Assembly: GCF_003977595.1 (NCBI RefSeq)
Contig: NZ_RYYR01000011.1
Location: 62,001 to 126,000 of the forward strand
Direction of reading: 5' to 3'
DNA length: 64,000 nt
From: Lysinibacillus antri
Lineage (GTDB): Bacteria > Bacillota > Bacilli > Bacillales_A > Planococcaceae
In this document: piece after piece, positions 56,505 through 64,000 of the stretch
Numbering within the stretch: position 1 is the first letter of the stretch
Layout of the letters: every line of letters starts with the position of its first letter
Translations under genes and position numbers: made by a program
Notes under the pieces: generated by a model
Seen by the model: only the letters and a program-made list of their open reading frames with translations
Database searches by the model: none
Told to the model about the DNA's origin: nothing

Positions 56505-57134
56505 TTAGATCTGTGCTTGCATAAACGATCTTACTGTTTCTTTGCGATTTGGACTTTCGCAAATGGCAGAAATAACGGCTACCCCATCTGCACCTGCTTC
56601 AAATACTTCAAAAGCATTGTCCGTTGTTAATCCACCAATCGCAACAATTGGAAAGTCGGGGTATTTTTTTCGAGCTTTTGCTAGAAACGTTACACCTGCT
56701 GCAGGTTTTGCATCGGTTTTCGATTTTGTTTCATGAATTGGACCAATGCCAACATAGTCCGCACCATTGAATACAGCTATGTCCATTTCTTGTTCATTAT
56801 GAACGGACACACCGACAATTTTCCCAACAAATTGTTTCCGTATTTCTTCAAGCTTTTGGTCATCTTGTCCAACATGTACACCATCAGCTTGTAGTTTTAA
56901 GGCAAGCTCCACATCGTCATTTACGATAAAAGGGACATTGTATTCGTTGCAGAGTAGTTGACATTGTCGGGCGAATTCTTCATAAGCGCTCCCCTTTAGT
57001 GATCCATCGCCTTTTTCTCTTAATTGAAAAATAGTAACGCCCGATTTTAATGCATCCTCTAATACTTCTAATGGATCTTCTATACAGTTGGTCGTTCCCA
57101 TTATAAAGTAAACGGATAGATCCTCACGATTCAT
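56505..57134 (-). CDS. thiE: Thiamine phosphate synthase
   Basis: 209 residues from ATG 57134, chosen because GAGGTG lies 7 nt upstream and the longer frame merely overlaps thiD. TIM-barrel enzyme that joins HMP-PP and HET-P to thiamine phosphate. Substrate-binding motifs are in FQLREKG (about 37), FIVNDDVELAL, ADGVHVGQDD, YVGIGPIHETKSK and AIGGLT. Overlaps the thiD stop by 11 nt; last gene of the operon. Confidence 0.94.
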   Translation of the reverse strand: MNREDLSVYFIMGTTNCIEDPLEVLEDALKSGVTIFQLREKGDGSLKGSAYEEFARQCQLLCNEYNVPFIVNDDVELALKLQADGVHVGQDDQKLEEIRKQFVGKIVGVSVHNEQEMDIAVFNGADYVGIGPIHETKSKTDAKPAAGVTFLAKARKKYPDFPIVAIGGLTTDNAFEVFEAGADGVAVISAICESPNRKETVRSFMQAQI

Positions 57135-57948
57135 AAACAAGCACCTCGTCTGTTTCTTTATGCTCTTGGTAGGCAAAATGATTTGTTGGACCGTGACCAT
57201 GTCCTAAGTTTAAAGGATGGGCAATCGCTCGTTGTACAAAATGTTTTGCCGCAATGATGGCCTCTTGTAAAGAATAGCCCTTACCTAAAAATGCGGTAAT
57301 CGCTGCTGAAAATGTACAACCTGTTCCATGAGTATGCTTTGTTTGAATTCTTTTACTTTGCATTTTAAAAGAAGTACCGTCAGAAAAAAATACAGTGTCC
57401 GTTGCTTGCTGTAGGTCTTCCAAATGCCCACCCTTCATCACGACACACTGTACCCCTTTTTCTAAAATTATTTTTGCGGCGATTTCGATGTCTTCTTCTT
57501 TACGAATCGCTACCCCACTAATGACTTCTGCTTCAGGTATATTGGGTGTTAATACCGTTGCAAGAGGCAGAAGTTTTGTATTTAACGCAACCACTGCTTC
57601 TTGTTGTAATAAACTCGCGCCACCTTTTGCAATCATGACTGGGTCGATAACGATTTGGAAGTCTTGTTCTTTTAATATAGCAGCAACCGTTTCAATAATC
57701 TCTGCAGAAAAGAGCATGCCCGTTTTTAACGCTTTTACATCAAAGTCTTGGAAAACACTGTTCATTTGTTGAGCGACAAAATCGGGTGTTGTCGGAAAAA
57801 TGCCATCAACGCCCATCGTATTTTGAGCTGTTAATGCCGTAATGACGGACGTACCAAATGCTTTTAATTCTTGAAAGGTTTTTAAATCTGCTTGAATACC
57901 TGCCCCGCCTCCACTATCAGAGCCGGCAATTGTCATGACAACGTCCAT
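57124..57948 (-). CDS. thiD: Hydroxymethylpyrimidine / phosphomethylpyrimidine kinase
   Basis: 274-residue ribokinase-fold enzyme that phosphorylates HMP to HMP-PP. The MTIAGSDSGGGAGIQADLKTF start, DPVMIAKGG, LTPNIPEAE and HTHGTGCTFSAAITAFL (anion hole) are intact. AGAGGTG precedes the ATG, which overlaps the thiM end by 16 nt. It works with TenA, which feeds it HMP from degraded thiamine. Confidence 0.95.
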   Translation of the reverse strand: MDVVMTIAGSDSGGGAGIQADLKTFQELKAFGTSVITALTAQNTMGVDGIFPTTPDFVAQQMNSVFQDFDVKALKTGMLFSAEIIETVAAILKEQDFQIVIDPVMIAKGGASLLQQEAVVALNTKLLPLATVLTPNIPEAEVISGVAIRKEEDIEIAAKIILEKGVQCVVMKGGHLEDLQQATDTVFFSDGTSFKMQSKRIQTKHTHGTGCTFSAAITAFLGKGYSLQEAIIAAKHFVQRAIAHPLNLGHGHGPTNHFAYQEHKETDEVLVYES

Positions 57949-58697
57949 TGTTTTGCACCTCTTGATAATGAGTGAATATGATTAATGACTTCTTCTTGGA
58001 AGGAGCCTAATAATTGGTTGTCGCTAGCGAATTCGGCAACGCGTTTATAGTCGATAAGTACTTCACAAAGATTTTCCAAAGGTTCCCCATCCAATGCGAG
58101 CGTGGCAGCACAAATGGCACTTAACAAACAACCCGTTCCTGTTACTTGTGTCATCAATTCATGACCACCTGCAGTCCAATGCTCGGAAACGCCATCTGTC
58201 AGGTAGTCGGATTTGCCTGTTACGACTACCATACATTGATGTTGTACGGCTACTTGTTTTGCAACAGATGCGATATCTAATTCCCCATCTCCACTATCGA
58301 CACCTCTTGATTGCCAATCAACACCGGCAATTGAAGCTAGTTCTCCTATATTGCAGCGTAAAAGTTGAATATTTACTTGCGATAAAATGTTTTCAACTGC
58401 TTTTTGTCGGAAGGAAGTTGCTCCGACACCTACAGGATCTAAAACAACGGGAATATTTAATTCGTTTGCTTTTTTTCCAGCTTTAATCATGGCTTCAAGA
58501 GTTCTCGTGTTTAATGTGCCAATATTGATTAATAAGGCATTGGCAATGGAAACCATTTCTTCAACTTCTTCCACTTCATCTGCCATGACAGGAGATACGC
58601 CAAGAGCTAAAAGACCATTCGCCGTGAAATTAGCAACAACATAATTTGTTATACAATGAACAAGGGGACTTTTTTGACGAATTTTATACATAGTCAT
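57933..58697 (-). CDS. thiM: Hydroxyethylthiazole kinase
   Basis: 254 residues; phosphorylates the thiazole alcohol (THZ) in the salvage route. Key motifs: PLVHCITNYVVANFTANGLLALG, LDPVGVGATSFR and TGTGCLLSAICAA. ATG 58697 follows GGAGG by 9 nt; another in-frame ATG is two codons later. The start overlaps the tenA end by 14 nt, so the whole operon is tightly coupled. Confidence 0.94.
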   Translation of the reverse strand: MTMYKIRQKSPLVHCITNYVVANFTANGLLALGVSPVMADEVEEVEEMVSIANALLINIGTLNTRTLEAMIKAGKKANELNIPVVLDPVGVGATSFRQKAVENILSQVNIQLLRCNIGELASIAGVDWQSRGVDSGDGELDIASVAKQVAVQHQCMVVVTGKSDYLTDGVSEHWTAGGHELMTQVTGTGCLLSAICAATLALDGEPLENLCEVLIDYKRVAEFASDNQLLGSFQEEVINHIHSLSRGAKQWTLS

Positions 58698-59367
58698 AGT
58701 GTGTAACCTCCGAATCAAACGTTTCTAGCGTCCAAGCCATTTCCCAAAATTTCCATTCAAAGTAACAACTTTTATGAAAATGAGCTTTAAACAGTTGGAT
58801 TTTTTTAGGATTTTCAACTGCGTAACGGTCCATCATTGATTTTTGGAATTCAATTTTTTCTTTAAAATCCGGATGGCTATACATTTCAATCCATTCCTTA
58901 TATAGTTTTACACCGGGTTGTGCATCTTTATATTTTTCACCAATCTCCTGATACAACCATGGACATGGGAACATGGCAGCAAACGCTTCTGCTACATCAC
59001 CATTATGCGCGGCATTATACATATGACTAATGTAGTTGTAAGCAGCGGGTGCAGGTTCAAAGCTATCAATTTCTTGTTGTGTCACATTTAATTCTTTGAA
59101 AACGGTGCGATGTAATTCGAGTTCGGATTCATTAATGAACTGAGCAGATTGAATGAAATACGTAATGTCTTCGTTCGTTTCTGCCTTTGATGCAGCAATG
59201 GCTAAAATTTTTGTATAGTGTTTTAAGTAGTACGCATCTTGCAACATATAATATTTAAATTTTTCAATTGGTAGCGTTCCATCAACAATGCCTTTAACAA
59301 ATGGATGATGAAAACTCCCTTCCCAATACACATCTGTTTCTTTTCGTACTTCTTCACAAAATGACAT
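58684..59367 (-). CDS. tenA: Thiaminase II / aminopyrimidine aminohydrolase
   Basis: 227-residue all-helical TenA. The active-site Cys is in AAMFPCPWLYQEIG near residue 135, with the acidic/Tyr residues in LQDAYYLKHY and the C-terminal Glu in CYFEWKFWEMAW. It hydrolyses aminopyrimidine breakdown products of thiamine to HMP for salvage. First gene of tenA-thiM-thiD-thiE, under a TPP riboswitch. AAAAGGAGGAAG precedes the ATG. Confidence 0.95.
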   Translation of the reverse strand: MSFCEEVRKETDVYWEGSFHHPFVKGIVDGTLPIEKFKYYMLQDAYYLKHYTKILAIAASKAETNEDITYFIQSAQFINESELELHRTVFKELNVTQQEIDSFEPAPAAYNYISHMYNAAHNGDVAEAFAAMFPCPWLYQEIGEKYKDAQPGVKLYKEWIEMYSHPDFKEKIEFQKSMMDRYAVENPKKIQLFKAHFHKSCYFEWKFWEMAWTLETFDSEVTHYDYV

Positions 59368-59409
59368 TACAACTTCCTCCTTTTTGCTTTAGAGGACGTT
59401 AGAGAGAAA

Positions 59410-59444
59410 AAACGCCCTTTTCAACGTGTGAGAAAAGAGCGTTT
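59410..59444 (-). terminator. Distal terminator in the tenA leader
   Basis: AAACGC-CTTTTC/GAAAAG-GCGTTT stem, 9-nt loop, T6 tail on the minus strand, about 40 nt before the tenA start. It lies downstream of a second structured element and separate from the TPP riboswitch terminator. Confidence 0.8.
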
Positions 59445-59453
59445 GTAAGAAAT

Positions 59454-59530
59454 AGTAATTGCTCTCTACATCCGTATTCGAATAGGTAAACCCGAAAAGA
59501 TAGCGGTGATCACCTCGAGCAATTAGAGAT
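59454..59530 (-). promoter_or_regulatory. Unassigned structured element in the tenA leader
   Basis: On the minus strand a perfect 9-bp stem TAATTGCTC/GAGCAATTA encloses about 50 nt containing GGTGATCACC, TTTTCGGG and a segment (ATACGGATGTAGAGAGCAA) that resembles the 3' end of the TPP aptamer upstream (ATACGATCGTAGGGAGCAA). It has its own terminator just downstream. Either a decayed duplicate of the TPP aptamer 3' half or a separate regulatory RNA. The whole 59368-59858 gap is this composite leader plus array B. Confidence 0.4.
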
Positions 59531-59546
59531 ATTTGGCAAATAAAAA

Positions 59547-59573
59547 GCTCCCCACATAAATGGAGAGCGAGTG
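59547..59573 (-). terminator. Terminator of the TPP riboswitch
   Basis: GCTC-CCA/TGG-GAGC stem with a 6-nt loop and T5 tail on the minus strand. A shorter TAGCG/CGCTA stem with a T6 run lies just before it (about 59583-59605). Confidence 0.7.
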
Positions 59574-59604
59574 TACAGTAAAAAATAGCGTGCGAATGCG
59601 CTAA

Positions 59605-59694
59605 TCATGTACTTTGCTCCCTACGATCGTATTAACGAACAGGTTCAAAGGGTCAGGTTTTAACCTTCTCAGGCAGCTAGTGCCCCCCCTGCAA
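59605..59694 (-). promoter_or_regulatory. TPP riboswitch aptamer
   Basis: Minus-strand THI-box: GGGGGGGCACTAG, then GCTGCCTGAGAAGG (the conserved CTGAGA), ACCCTTTGAACCTG and GATCGTAGGGAGCAAAG. These are the invariant parts of the thiamine pyrophosphate aptamer in order. With TPP bound, downstream terminators should form and shut off tenA-thiM-thiD-thiE. Confidence 0.95.
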
Positions 59695-59770
59695 ATATTC
59701 TAATTATGTACATTCTAGCATAATTTTTTGATAATTCAAGAGATTGGGATTCTTATAGCAAGTACGGGAG

Positions 59771-59842
59771 ATATCCGCCAAAAAATGCGATTTATCCGCC
59801 AATTTGTTTAGGATATCCGCCAAAATTTCACGTTTATCCGCC
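59771..59842 (-). repeat. 21-bp-period array B (core GGCGGATA[A/T])
   Basis: Plus-strand TATCCGCC occurs at 59772, 59793, 59814 and 59835, exactly 21 bp apart, with different 12-nt stretches between the 9-nt cores. On the minus strand the cores read TTGGCGGATAA or TTGGCGGATAT in alternation. The array begins 17 nt after the stop codon of the TetM-like gene and ends about 75 nt before the TPP aptamer. It parallels array A at 45512-45604 in period, core pattern and position after a stop. Confidence 0.8.
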
Positions 59843-59858
59843 AACCGATAACTTTTAA

Positions 59859-61808
59859 TTACTTCTTCAAGCAATGCATCGCTTCCGCCGCTTCCTCCCA
59901 CGGCACCACATACCCCTTTCCTTTCGCACAAAAAATACTAGAAGATGAGTATTCTGGATCTGCATTTTTATCGTAACCAATTTGTTCAATTACTTCATCC
60001 GCGTTATGGCACACATCATAACCACAAAATTGAAGAGATAGCGCTCCTTTTCCGTTTGTGTACGCTGCAAACGTTGTACTATAGTTCATGAAAGTGGAAA
60101 CAGGTGCCTTGCCAGAAATCATTACTTGATCGCCATTGATCTCTGGTGGATCAAATGTGCCTCTCACTTGTTGAATGTCAGTCATCATGCGCCCGACGTA
60201 ATCAGTTGATGCTTTCATTTTAAAACGATAATAAGGCTCTAATAAAATATTTTCAGCTTGCTCAAGGCCTTGGCGAAGTGCGCGGAATGTGGCCTCTCGG
60301 AAATCGCCACCTTCTGTATGTTTATTATGGGCAGCCCCTGTTAACAACGTAAAGCGAATATCTGTAATTGGATAGCCCGTAAGTAGTCCATGATGATCAC
60401 GTTCAAATACATGTTTTTCGATTAATCGTTGATGCCCTACCGATAAATCATCCGCATGGCAAGCATTCCGAAATTGAATACCAGCTCCTCGTTCTGTAGG
60501 CTCCATTTTCAAATGAACTTCCGCATAATGTTTGAGCGGTTCAAAATGGCCGTACCCAACAACGTTATCTTTAATAGTTTCCATATATAAGATTTTCGGA
60601 TTGTCGAAAATAATATCCAGTTGAAATCGTTCTTTTATCACTTCAACCAATACTTCAAGCTGGATCACACCCATCACATGGACATTGATTTCCTGGAATT
60701 TTTCGCTCCACACCACTTTTAAAGTCGGCTCTTCTGCTTCTAGCATTCGGAAGTAACGTAAAATCTCTTTAATATGTTCCGTACCGTTATAAACAACTTT
60801 CGCTTGAAGGGTTGGCACTAATTCATAATCTTTCCCAACTACTGGATCCTTGCCAATGATATCTCCAATTTCGGCTTGCATTAGACCTTTAACAGCAAAG
60901 ATTTCTCCCGCCTCTACTTGTTGCGTTCCTTCAAAGCGACTGCCATTATAAAGACGAATTTCCGTTACTTTCTCCGTAATGTCGCCAAATTGAAATTCAT
61001 CACGCACATGGAGAACGCCACTCGTTGCCTTAATAAATGTAATGCGTTGATTTTGTTCATCATGTCGGATTTTAAAAACTTTCCCTTGAAATGGTGCCTC
61101 GACAGCATAATTTGTTGGCGTAAGTTGAGCTAATTGTTCAAAAAACTGTTGTACGCCAATATCTTTTAGTGCCGACCCGCTCATACAAATAAATGCCTGC
61201 TCAGATTGAATCCTGTCACGGAGAGTGTTGAAAAATACAGCAGTATCAACATTGCCCTCCATATATTGCTCTAAAAGTCCTTCATCACGTTCGGCAATCC
61301 ACTCGACAATCGTTTCAGGAATCGACTCTTCTGTAACAGGTTCTGTTAGGAGCACTGCATCAGGTGATAATTCTTTACGAATAGATGTCATCACCGCATC
61401 CACATCTGCTCCATCACGGTCGATTTTATTTAAAAAGAAAAAGGTTGGAACGTGATATTTACGGAGCAATTGCCAAACGGTTTCGGTATGGCCTTCAATT
61501 CCGTCCACTGCACTAACAATAATAATGGCATAATCCATTACACTAATGGCCCGTTCCATTTCTGGAGAAAAATCGACGTGACCTGGCGTATCAATTAATG
61601 TGTATGTATCCCCGTTATAATGAATCCGACCTTGCTCAGCAAAAATCGTAATGCCTCGTCTTCGTTCAATGGAATGATTGTCTAAATAGGCATCTTTGTG
61701 ATCCACACGCCCGCGCTCTTTAATACTTTGTGTATGATAAAGCAACTGCTCAGAAAATGTGGTTTTTCCTGCATCTACATGAGCTAGTACACCAATCGTT
61801 TTAAACAT
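59859..61808 (-). CDS. TetM/TetO-like ribosomal protection GTPase
   Basis: 649-residue translational GTPase related to EF-G. G1 is AHVDAGKTT, switch I RGITI, G3 DTPGH, G4 NKID and G5 SGSA. The size and the domain II-V remainder match the tetracycline ribosomal-protection family and its chromosomal relatives. It is not in an evident mobile context, and the sequence looks too distant from tet(M) as I recall it to predict resistance; a ribosome-rescue or intrinsic role is possible. GAGGATACAAC precedes the ATG. Confidence 0.87.
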   Translation of the reverse strand: MFKTIGVLAHVDAGKTTFSEQLLYHTQSIKERGRVDHKDAYLDNHSIERRRGITIFAEQGRIHYNGDTYTLIDTPGHVDFSPEMERAISVMDYAIIIVSAVDGIEGHTETVWQLLRKYHVPTFFFLNKIDRDGADVDAVMTSIRKELSPDAVLLTEPVTEESIPETIVEWIAERDEGLLEQYMEGNVDTAVFFNTLRDRIQSEQAFICMSGSALKDIGVQQFFEQLAQLTPTNYAVEAPFQGKVFKIRHDEQNQRITFIKATSGVLHVRDEFQFGDITEKVTEIRLYNGSRFEGTQQVEAGEIFAVKGLMQAEIGDIIGKDPVVGKDYELVPTLQAKVVYNGTEHIKEILRYFRMLEAEEPTLKVVWSEKFQEINVHVMGVIQLEVLVEVIKERFQLDIIFDNPKILYMETIKDNVVGYGHFEPLKHYAEVHLKMEPTERGAGIQFRNACHADDLSVGHQRLIEKHVFERDHHGLLTGYPITDIRFTLLTGAAHNKHTEGGDFREATFRALRQGLEQAENILLEPYYRFKMKASTDYVGRMMTDIQQVRGTFDPPEINGDQVMISGKAPVSTFMNYSTTFAAYTNGKGALSLQFCGYDVCHNADEVIEQIGYDKNADPEYSSSSIFCAKGKGYVVPWEEAAEAMHCLKK

Positions 61809-61864
61809 GTTGTATCCTCATTTCTAAATTTCACTTCACTTATTGTACCAAAATAATAAAAAAA

Positions 61865-61895
61865 CTGTACGGCAGAAGTTCATTCCGACGTACAG
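61865..61895 (-). terminator. Terminator of the hemerythrin gene
   Basis: CTGTACG...CGTACAG stem with T7 tail on the minus strand, 6 nt after the stop. Confidence 0.85.
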
Positions 61896-61900
61896 CTCGC

Positions 61901-62314
61901 TCATTCAAATAACAATCGTTCTTCTTCACGACTATGGAGTTCATTGACCGTAATTAACGCATACAACTTTTGAATAACCGCTTCATTTAATCCTTCTTTT
62001 TGACGAATTTCATGAATATCCTTCACAATCATTCGCAAAATGTCATGGTCTCGAATCAGTTTTGTCACGGCCTCTTTTAAATCGGGATTCGCATCGACTT
62101 TCGCTTGATAAAATCCAGATTCTTCTGCTTCCGCATGACTTAACACGCGTGTTTCCCAATAATCGAGTAGATCATCGGCAGCTACATTTGCTTCCTCGGT
62201 CTTTTTGGCATTGTATAATTCCATGAACTCTTCCATTCGATCAATCGCTCCAGTTAGACCGCCTTCATGGATCGCTCGGTGTGCGTGGAGTTGATTTAAC
62301 GCTGGTCCTACCAT
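61901..62314 (-). CDS. Hemerythrin HHE domain protein
   Basis: 137-residue four-helix protein with metal-ligand-type residues spaced as in HHE domains: LHAHRAIHEGG, LSHAEAEESGFY, IRDHDILRMIV and NELHSREEERLLF. It could bind a di-iron centre and sense or store oxygen or NO. AGGTGATATGA precedes the ATG. It lies 62 nt upstream of a terminator and just downstream of the molybdenum cofactor genes, to which a functional link is only suggested by position. Confidence 0.82.
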   Translation of the reverse strand: MVGPALNQLHAHRAIHEGGLTGAIDRMEEFMELYNAKKTEEANVAADDLLDYWETRVLSHAEAEESGFYQAKVDANPDLKEAVTKLIRDHDILRMIVKDIHEIRQKEGLNEAVIQKLYALITVNELHSREEERLLFE

Positions 62315-62375
62315 TCATATCACCTATTTTGTTAGATTCTATTTACAATATAACCAAAACTTTGTAATTCAATCA

Positions 62376-63392
62376 CTAGCCACCGATATAAGACATATTA
62401 ATTTTTGTTCTGTTTTTAATCGTTTGTTCCGTTCTTTCATCCGAATACCGATCTGTGCGCTGTTCCCATACATGAACGATGGCCTTCGTTAATTCTTCAT
62501 CTGTCGCTCCAAGCCGAAGCATTTTCTTTAAATCAAACCCATCGCTCGCAAAGAGACACGTATAAAATTTACCGTCAGAAGAAATTCGGGCACGGGTACA
62601 AGTAGAGCAAAACGATTGAGAAACAGACGTAATAAAGCCTATTTCACTGTTACAATCTTTATATTTGTACCGTTTTGCCACTTCACCAAAATAATCTTTA
62701 CTGACGGGCTCGATTTCGAACTCTTTCTCTATAATATCGAGCATTTCTTTTTTCGTAACCACCTTCTCGAAACTCCAACCGTTATCATTACCAGCATCCA
62801 TAAATTCAATAAATCTTAGAGTAATCCCAAGTTTTTTAAAATAGTTGGCCATTGGAATGATTTCTTGTTCATTGACGTTTTTTTGAACGACCATATTCAC
62901 TTTTATTTGAAAGCCTAGTGCTTGCGCTTGAACAATGTTTTGTAAAATGTAGTCTGGATCAATCCCTCTACCGTTCATTAAGCCGGATATTTTTTTATCT
63001 AACGCATCTAAGCTAATATTTAATCGGTTTAAACCAGCACTTTTTAATTTCGAAGCGTAGGATTTCAGTAATAACCCGTTTGTTGTTAATCCGATATCTT
63101 CAATTCCTTTAATCTGGTTTAATTTGAGAATTAATTGATCGATATGACTACGCATTAGAGGCTCCCCACCCGTAATACGTAATTTTTTAACGCCTAACTG
63201 AGCAAAAATGGTGGCAAGCCGTTCAATTTCTTCAAATGTAAGAAGCTCATTTTTAGGTAAGAACACGTAATCATCCCCAAAAACTTCTTTTGGCATGCAA
63301 TATGTACAACGGAAATTACATCGATCTGTAACGGAAAGACGAAGATCTCGTATCGGTCTGTTTAACTGGTCTTTTATCACTTCTTCCGGCAT
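62376..63392 (-). CDS. moaA: GTP 3',8-cyclase (molybdenum cofactor synthesis)
   Basis: 338-residue radical SAM enzyme that starts molybdopterin synthesis from GTP. The first cluster motif is CNFRCTYC near residue 24-31 and the second cluster ligands are in [23 protein letters not shown] is the SAM-binding motif. ATG 63392 is preferred (GGAAGTG 6 nt upstream) over the ATG at 63407. The C-terminus ends MSYIGG, the GG end expected for MoaA. Overlaps or abuts mobA. Confidence 0.95.
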   Translation of the reverse strand: MPEEVIKDQLNRPIRDLRLSVTDRCNFRCTYCMPKEVFGDDYVFLPKNELLTFEEIERLATIFAQLGVKKLRITGGEPLMRSHIDQLILKLNQIKGIEDIGLTTNGLLLKSYASKLKSAGLNRLNISLDALDKKISGLMNGRGIDPDYILQNIVQAQALGFQIKVNMVVQKNVNEQEIIPMANYFKKLGITLRFIEFMDAGNDNGWSFEKVVTKKEMLDIIEKEFEIEPVSKDYFGEVAKRYKYKDCNSEIGFITSVSQSFCSTCTRARISSDGKFYTCLFASDGFDLKKMLRLGATDEELTKAIVHVWEQRTDRYSDERTEQTIKNRTKINMSYIGG

Positions 63393-63397
63393 ACAAA

Positions 63398-63961
63398 TCA
63401 CTTCCATTCCGGTCTATTCATATTTTGAAACATGTTAGCTGAATTCGGTACAAGTAACGTACCATCTACCCAAGTCGTTTCTACTTTTGCTAAAAATCGC
63501 ATCACACTTCGACAATTTTCACGCAACTCGAGAAAGAGCTTATTTTTCAATTCATTCTGCCAAATGCTGACAAGTGGATGATAGGTGTCTTGCGTTTGAA
63601 CTGCCATAACGTCACCTTGAAATGGACAATCATATAAAGTCTCAAGAATTTCACCGGTAATATTAGGCATATCACAAGGAAGCACGAAATATTGATCTGC
63701 ATCCACTTGTTGCATACCTGAATAAATCCCAGCTAAAGGTCCCATTCCTAGAAATGCTTCATCATCCGTGATGACATGTAGGTTAGTTGGGAAATTTTTC
63801 ACCAATTCTGCTCTCGTGACAATCGCCACTTCTTGACATACAGATTGGAGTGCGGCTAATGCCCACTCATAGAAATACTTTTCATTCCATATGGCAAAAG
63901 CTTTTGGTGAACCAAAGCGCGTTGAAGCCCCTCCTGCTAGTAATATGCCTGCTGTTTTCAT
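63398..63961 (-). CDS. mobA: Molybdenum cofactor guanylyltransferase
   Basis: 187 residues with the nucleotidyltransferase start [26 protein letters not shown] and a C-terminal domain. It attaches GMP to molybdopterin to form the bis-MGD cofactor. The ATG overlaps the moaD stop by one base (TAATG). Confidence 0.93.
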   Translation of the reverse strand: MKTAGILLAGGASTRFGSPKAFAIWNEKYFYEWALAALQSVCQEVAIVTRAELVKNFPTNLHVITDDEAFLGMGPLAGIYSGMQQVDADQYFVLPCDMPNITGEILETLYDCPFQGDVMAVQTQDTYHPLVSIWQNELKNKLFLELRENCRSVMRFLAKVETTWVDGTLLVPNSANMFQNMNRPEWK

Positions 63962-64000
63962 TAACCGCCGCTCACTGGAGGGATAATGGCAACCGTGTCA
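63961..64000 (-). CDS. moaD: Molybdopterin synthase sulfur carrier subunit (C-terminal fragment)
   Basis: Only the last 12 codons and stop are in the window. The residues read TVAIIPPVSGG, the typical MoaD end with the Gly-Gly that is adenylated and thiocarboxylated. It is followed with a one-base overlap by mobA, giving the order moaD-mobA-moaA. Confidence 0.85.
   Translation of the reverse strand, partial: DTVAIIPPVSGG

Noticed and set aside
56368-56562. 64-codon ORF running out of the end of thiE
   Set aside because: It shares DNA with thiE in another frame and then crosses the family 1 hairpin repeat; no own start signal.
59704-59931. ORF of 75 codons with LADK/LADI heptad repeats
   Set aside because: It arises from the 21-bp array read in frame and overlaps the end of the TetM-like gene in another frame; no ribosome site, and the related array A contains stops in the equivalent frame.

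Overview
The window is about 64 kb of low-GC DNA from a Gram-positive, endospore-forming member of the Bacillales. The evidence is AT-rich intergenic DNA, strong GGAGG ribosome sites with frequent TTG/GTG starts, T-box leaders, a CotD-type coat protein, two YjcZ-type sporulation peptides, and a yneK-ccdC-yneI-ccdA cluster arranged as in Bacillus subtilis. The overall flavour (dispersed 3'-UTR repeats, gene order) suggests the Planococcaceae side (Lysinibacillus/Solibacillus-like), but that placement is inference. No phage, CRISPR array, rRNA or tRNA gene was seen.

Layout. 1-5.6 kb: the 3' part of an XRE/TPR regulator divergent from an MFS exporter whose promoter is bracketed by two identical palindromes, then asparagine synthase and a secreted C39-type lipoprotein. 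5.7-16.2 kb: the complete branched-chain amino acid block, with ilvD on its own promoter followed by a T-box leader and ilvB-ilvH-ilvC-leuA-leuB-leuC-leuD, all on the minus strand. 16.3-25.4 kb: small membrane proteins, a lytic transglycosylase, mscL, metI, a CBS protein, and redox/cytochrome c maturation genes (SCO, CcdA, CcdC), then a GIY-YIG-like protein and RarD. 25.6-32.3 kb: a heterodimeric ABC exporter and a NatAB-type ABC pair. 32.3-44 kb: esterase, cotD, telA, an atypical SDR, a DUF2339 membrane protein, YjcZ peptides, an NRDE protein, a secreted coiled-coil/Ig protein and a calcium-type P-ATPase. 44.3-55 kb: serC, a chemoreceptor gene split at a slippery A7 run, proS with a T-box, two full chemoreceptors, a coiled-coil protein, an IS605/omega-RNA-like relic and an MBL hydrolase. 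55-64 kb: a homospermidine-synthase-like protein, the thiamine salvage operon tenA-thiM-thiD-thiE under a TPP riboswitch, a TetM-like GTPase, a hemerythrin protein, and molybdenum cofactor genes moaD-mobA-moaA.

The least explained signals are: two short arrays with an exact 21-bp period and a related 9-nt core, both just downstream of a stop codon on the transcript strand; a second structured element with its own terminator between the TPP riboswitch and tenA; an A_AAA_AAG_TGA junction splitting a chemoreceptor gene; an orphan omega-RNA-like structured element; and two families of dispersed repeats that begin at or near stop codons. All calls come from reading the sequence and from recalled family knowledge; no database search was possible.
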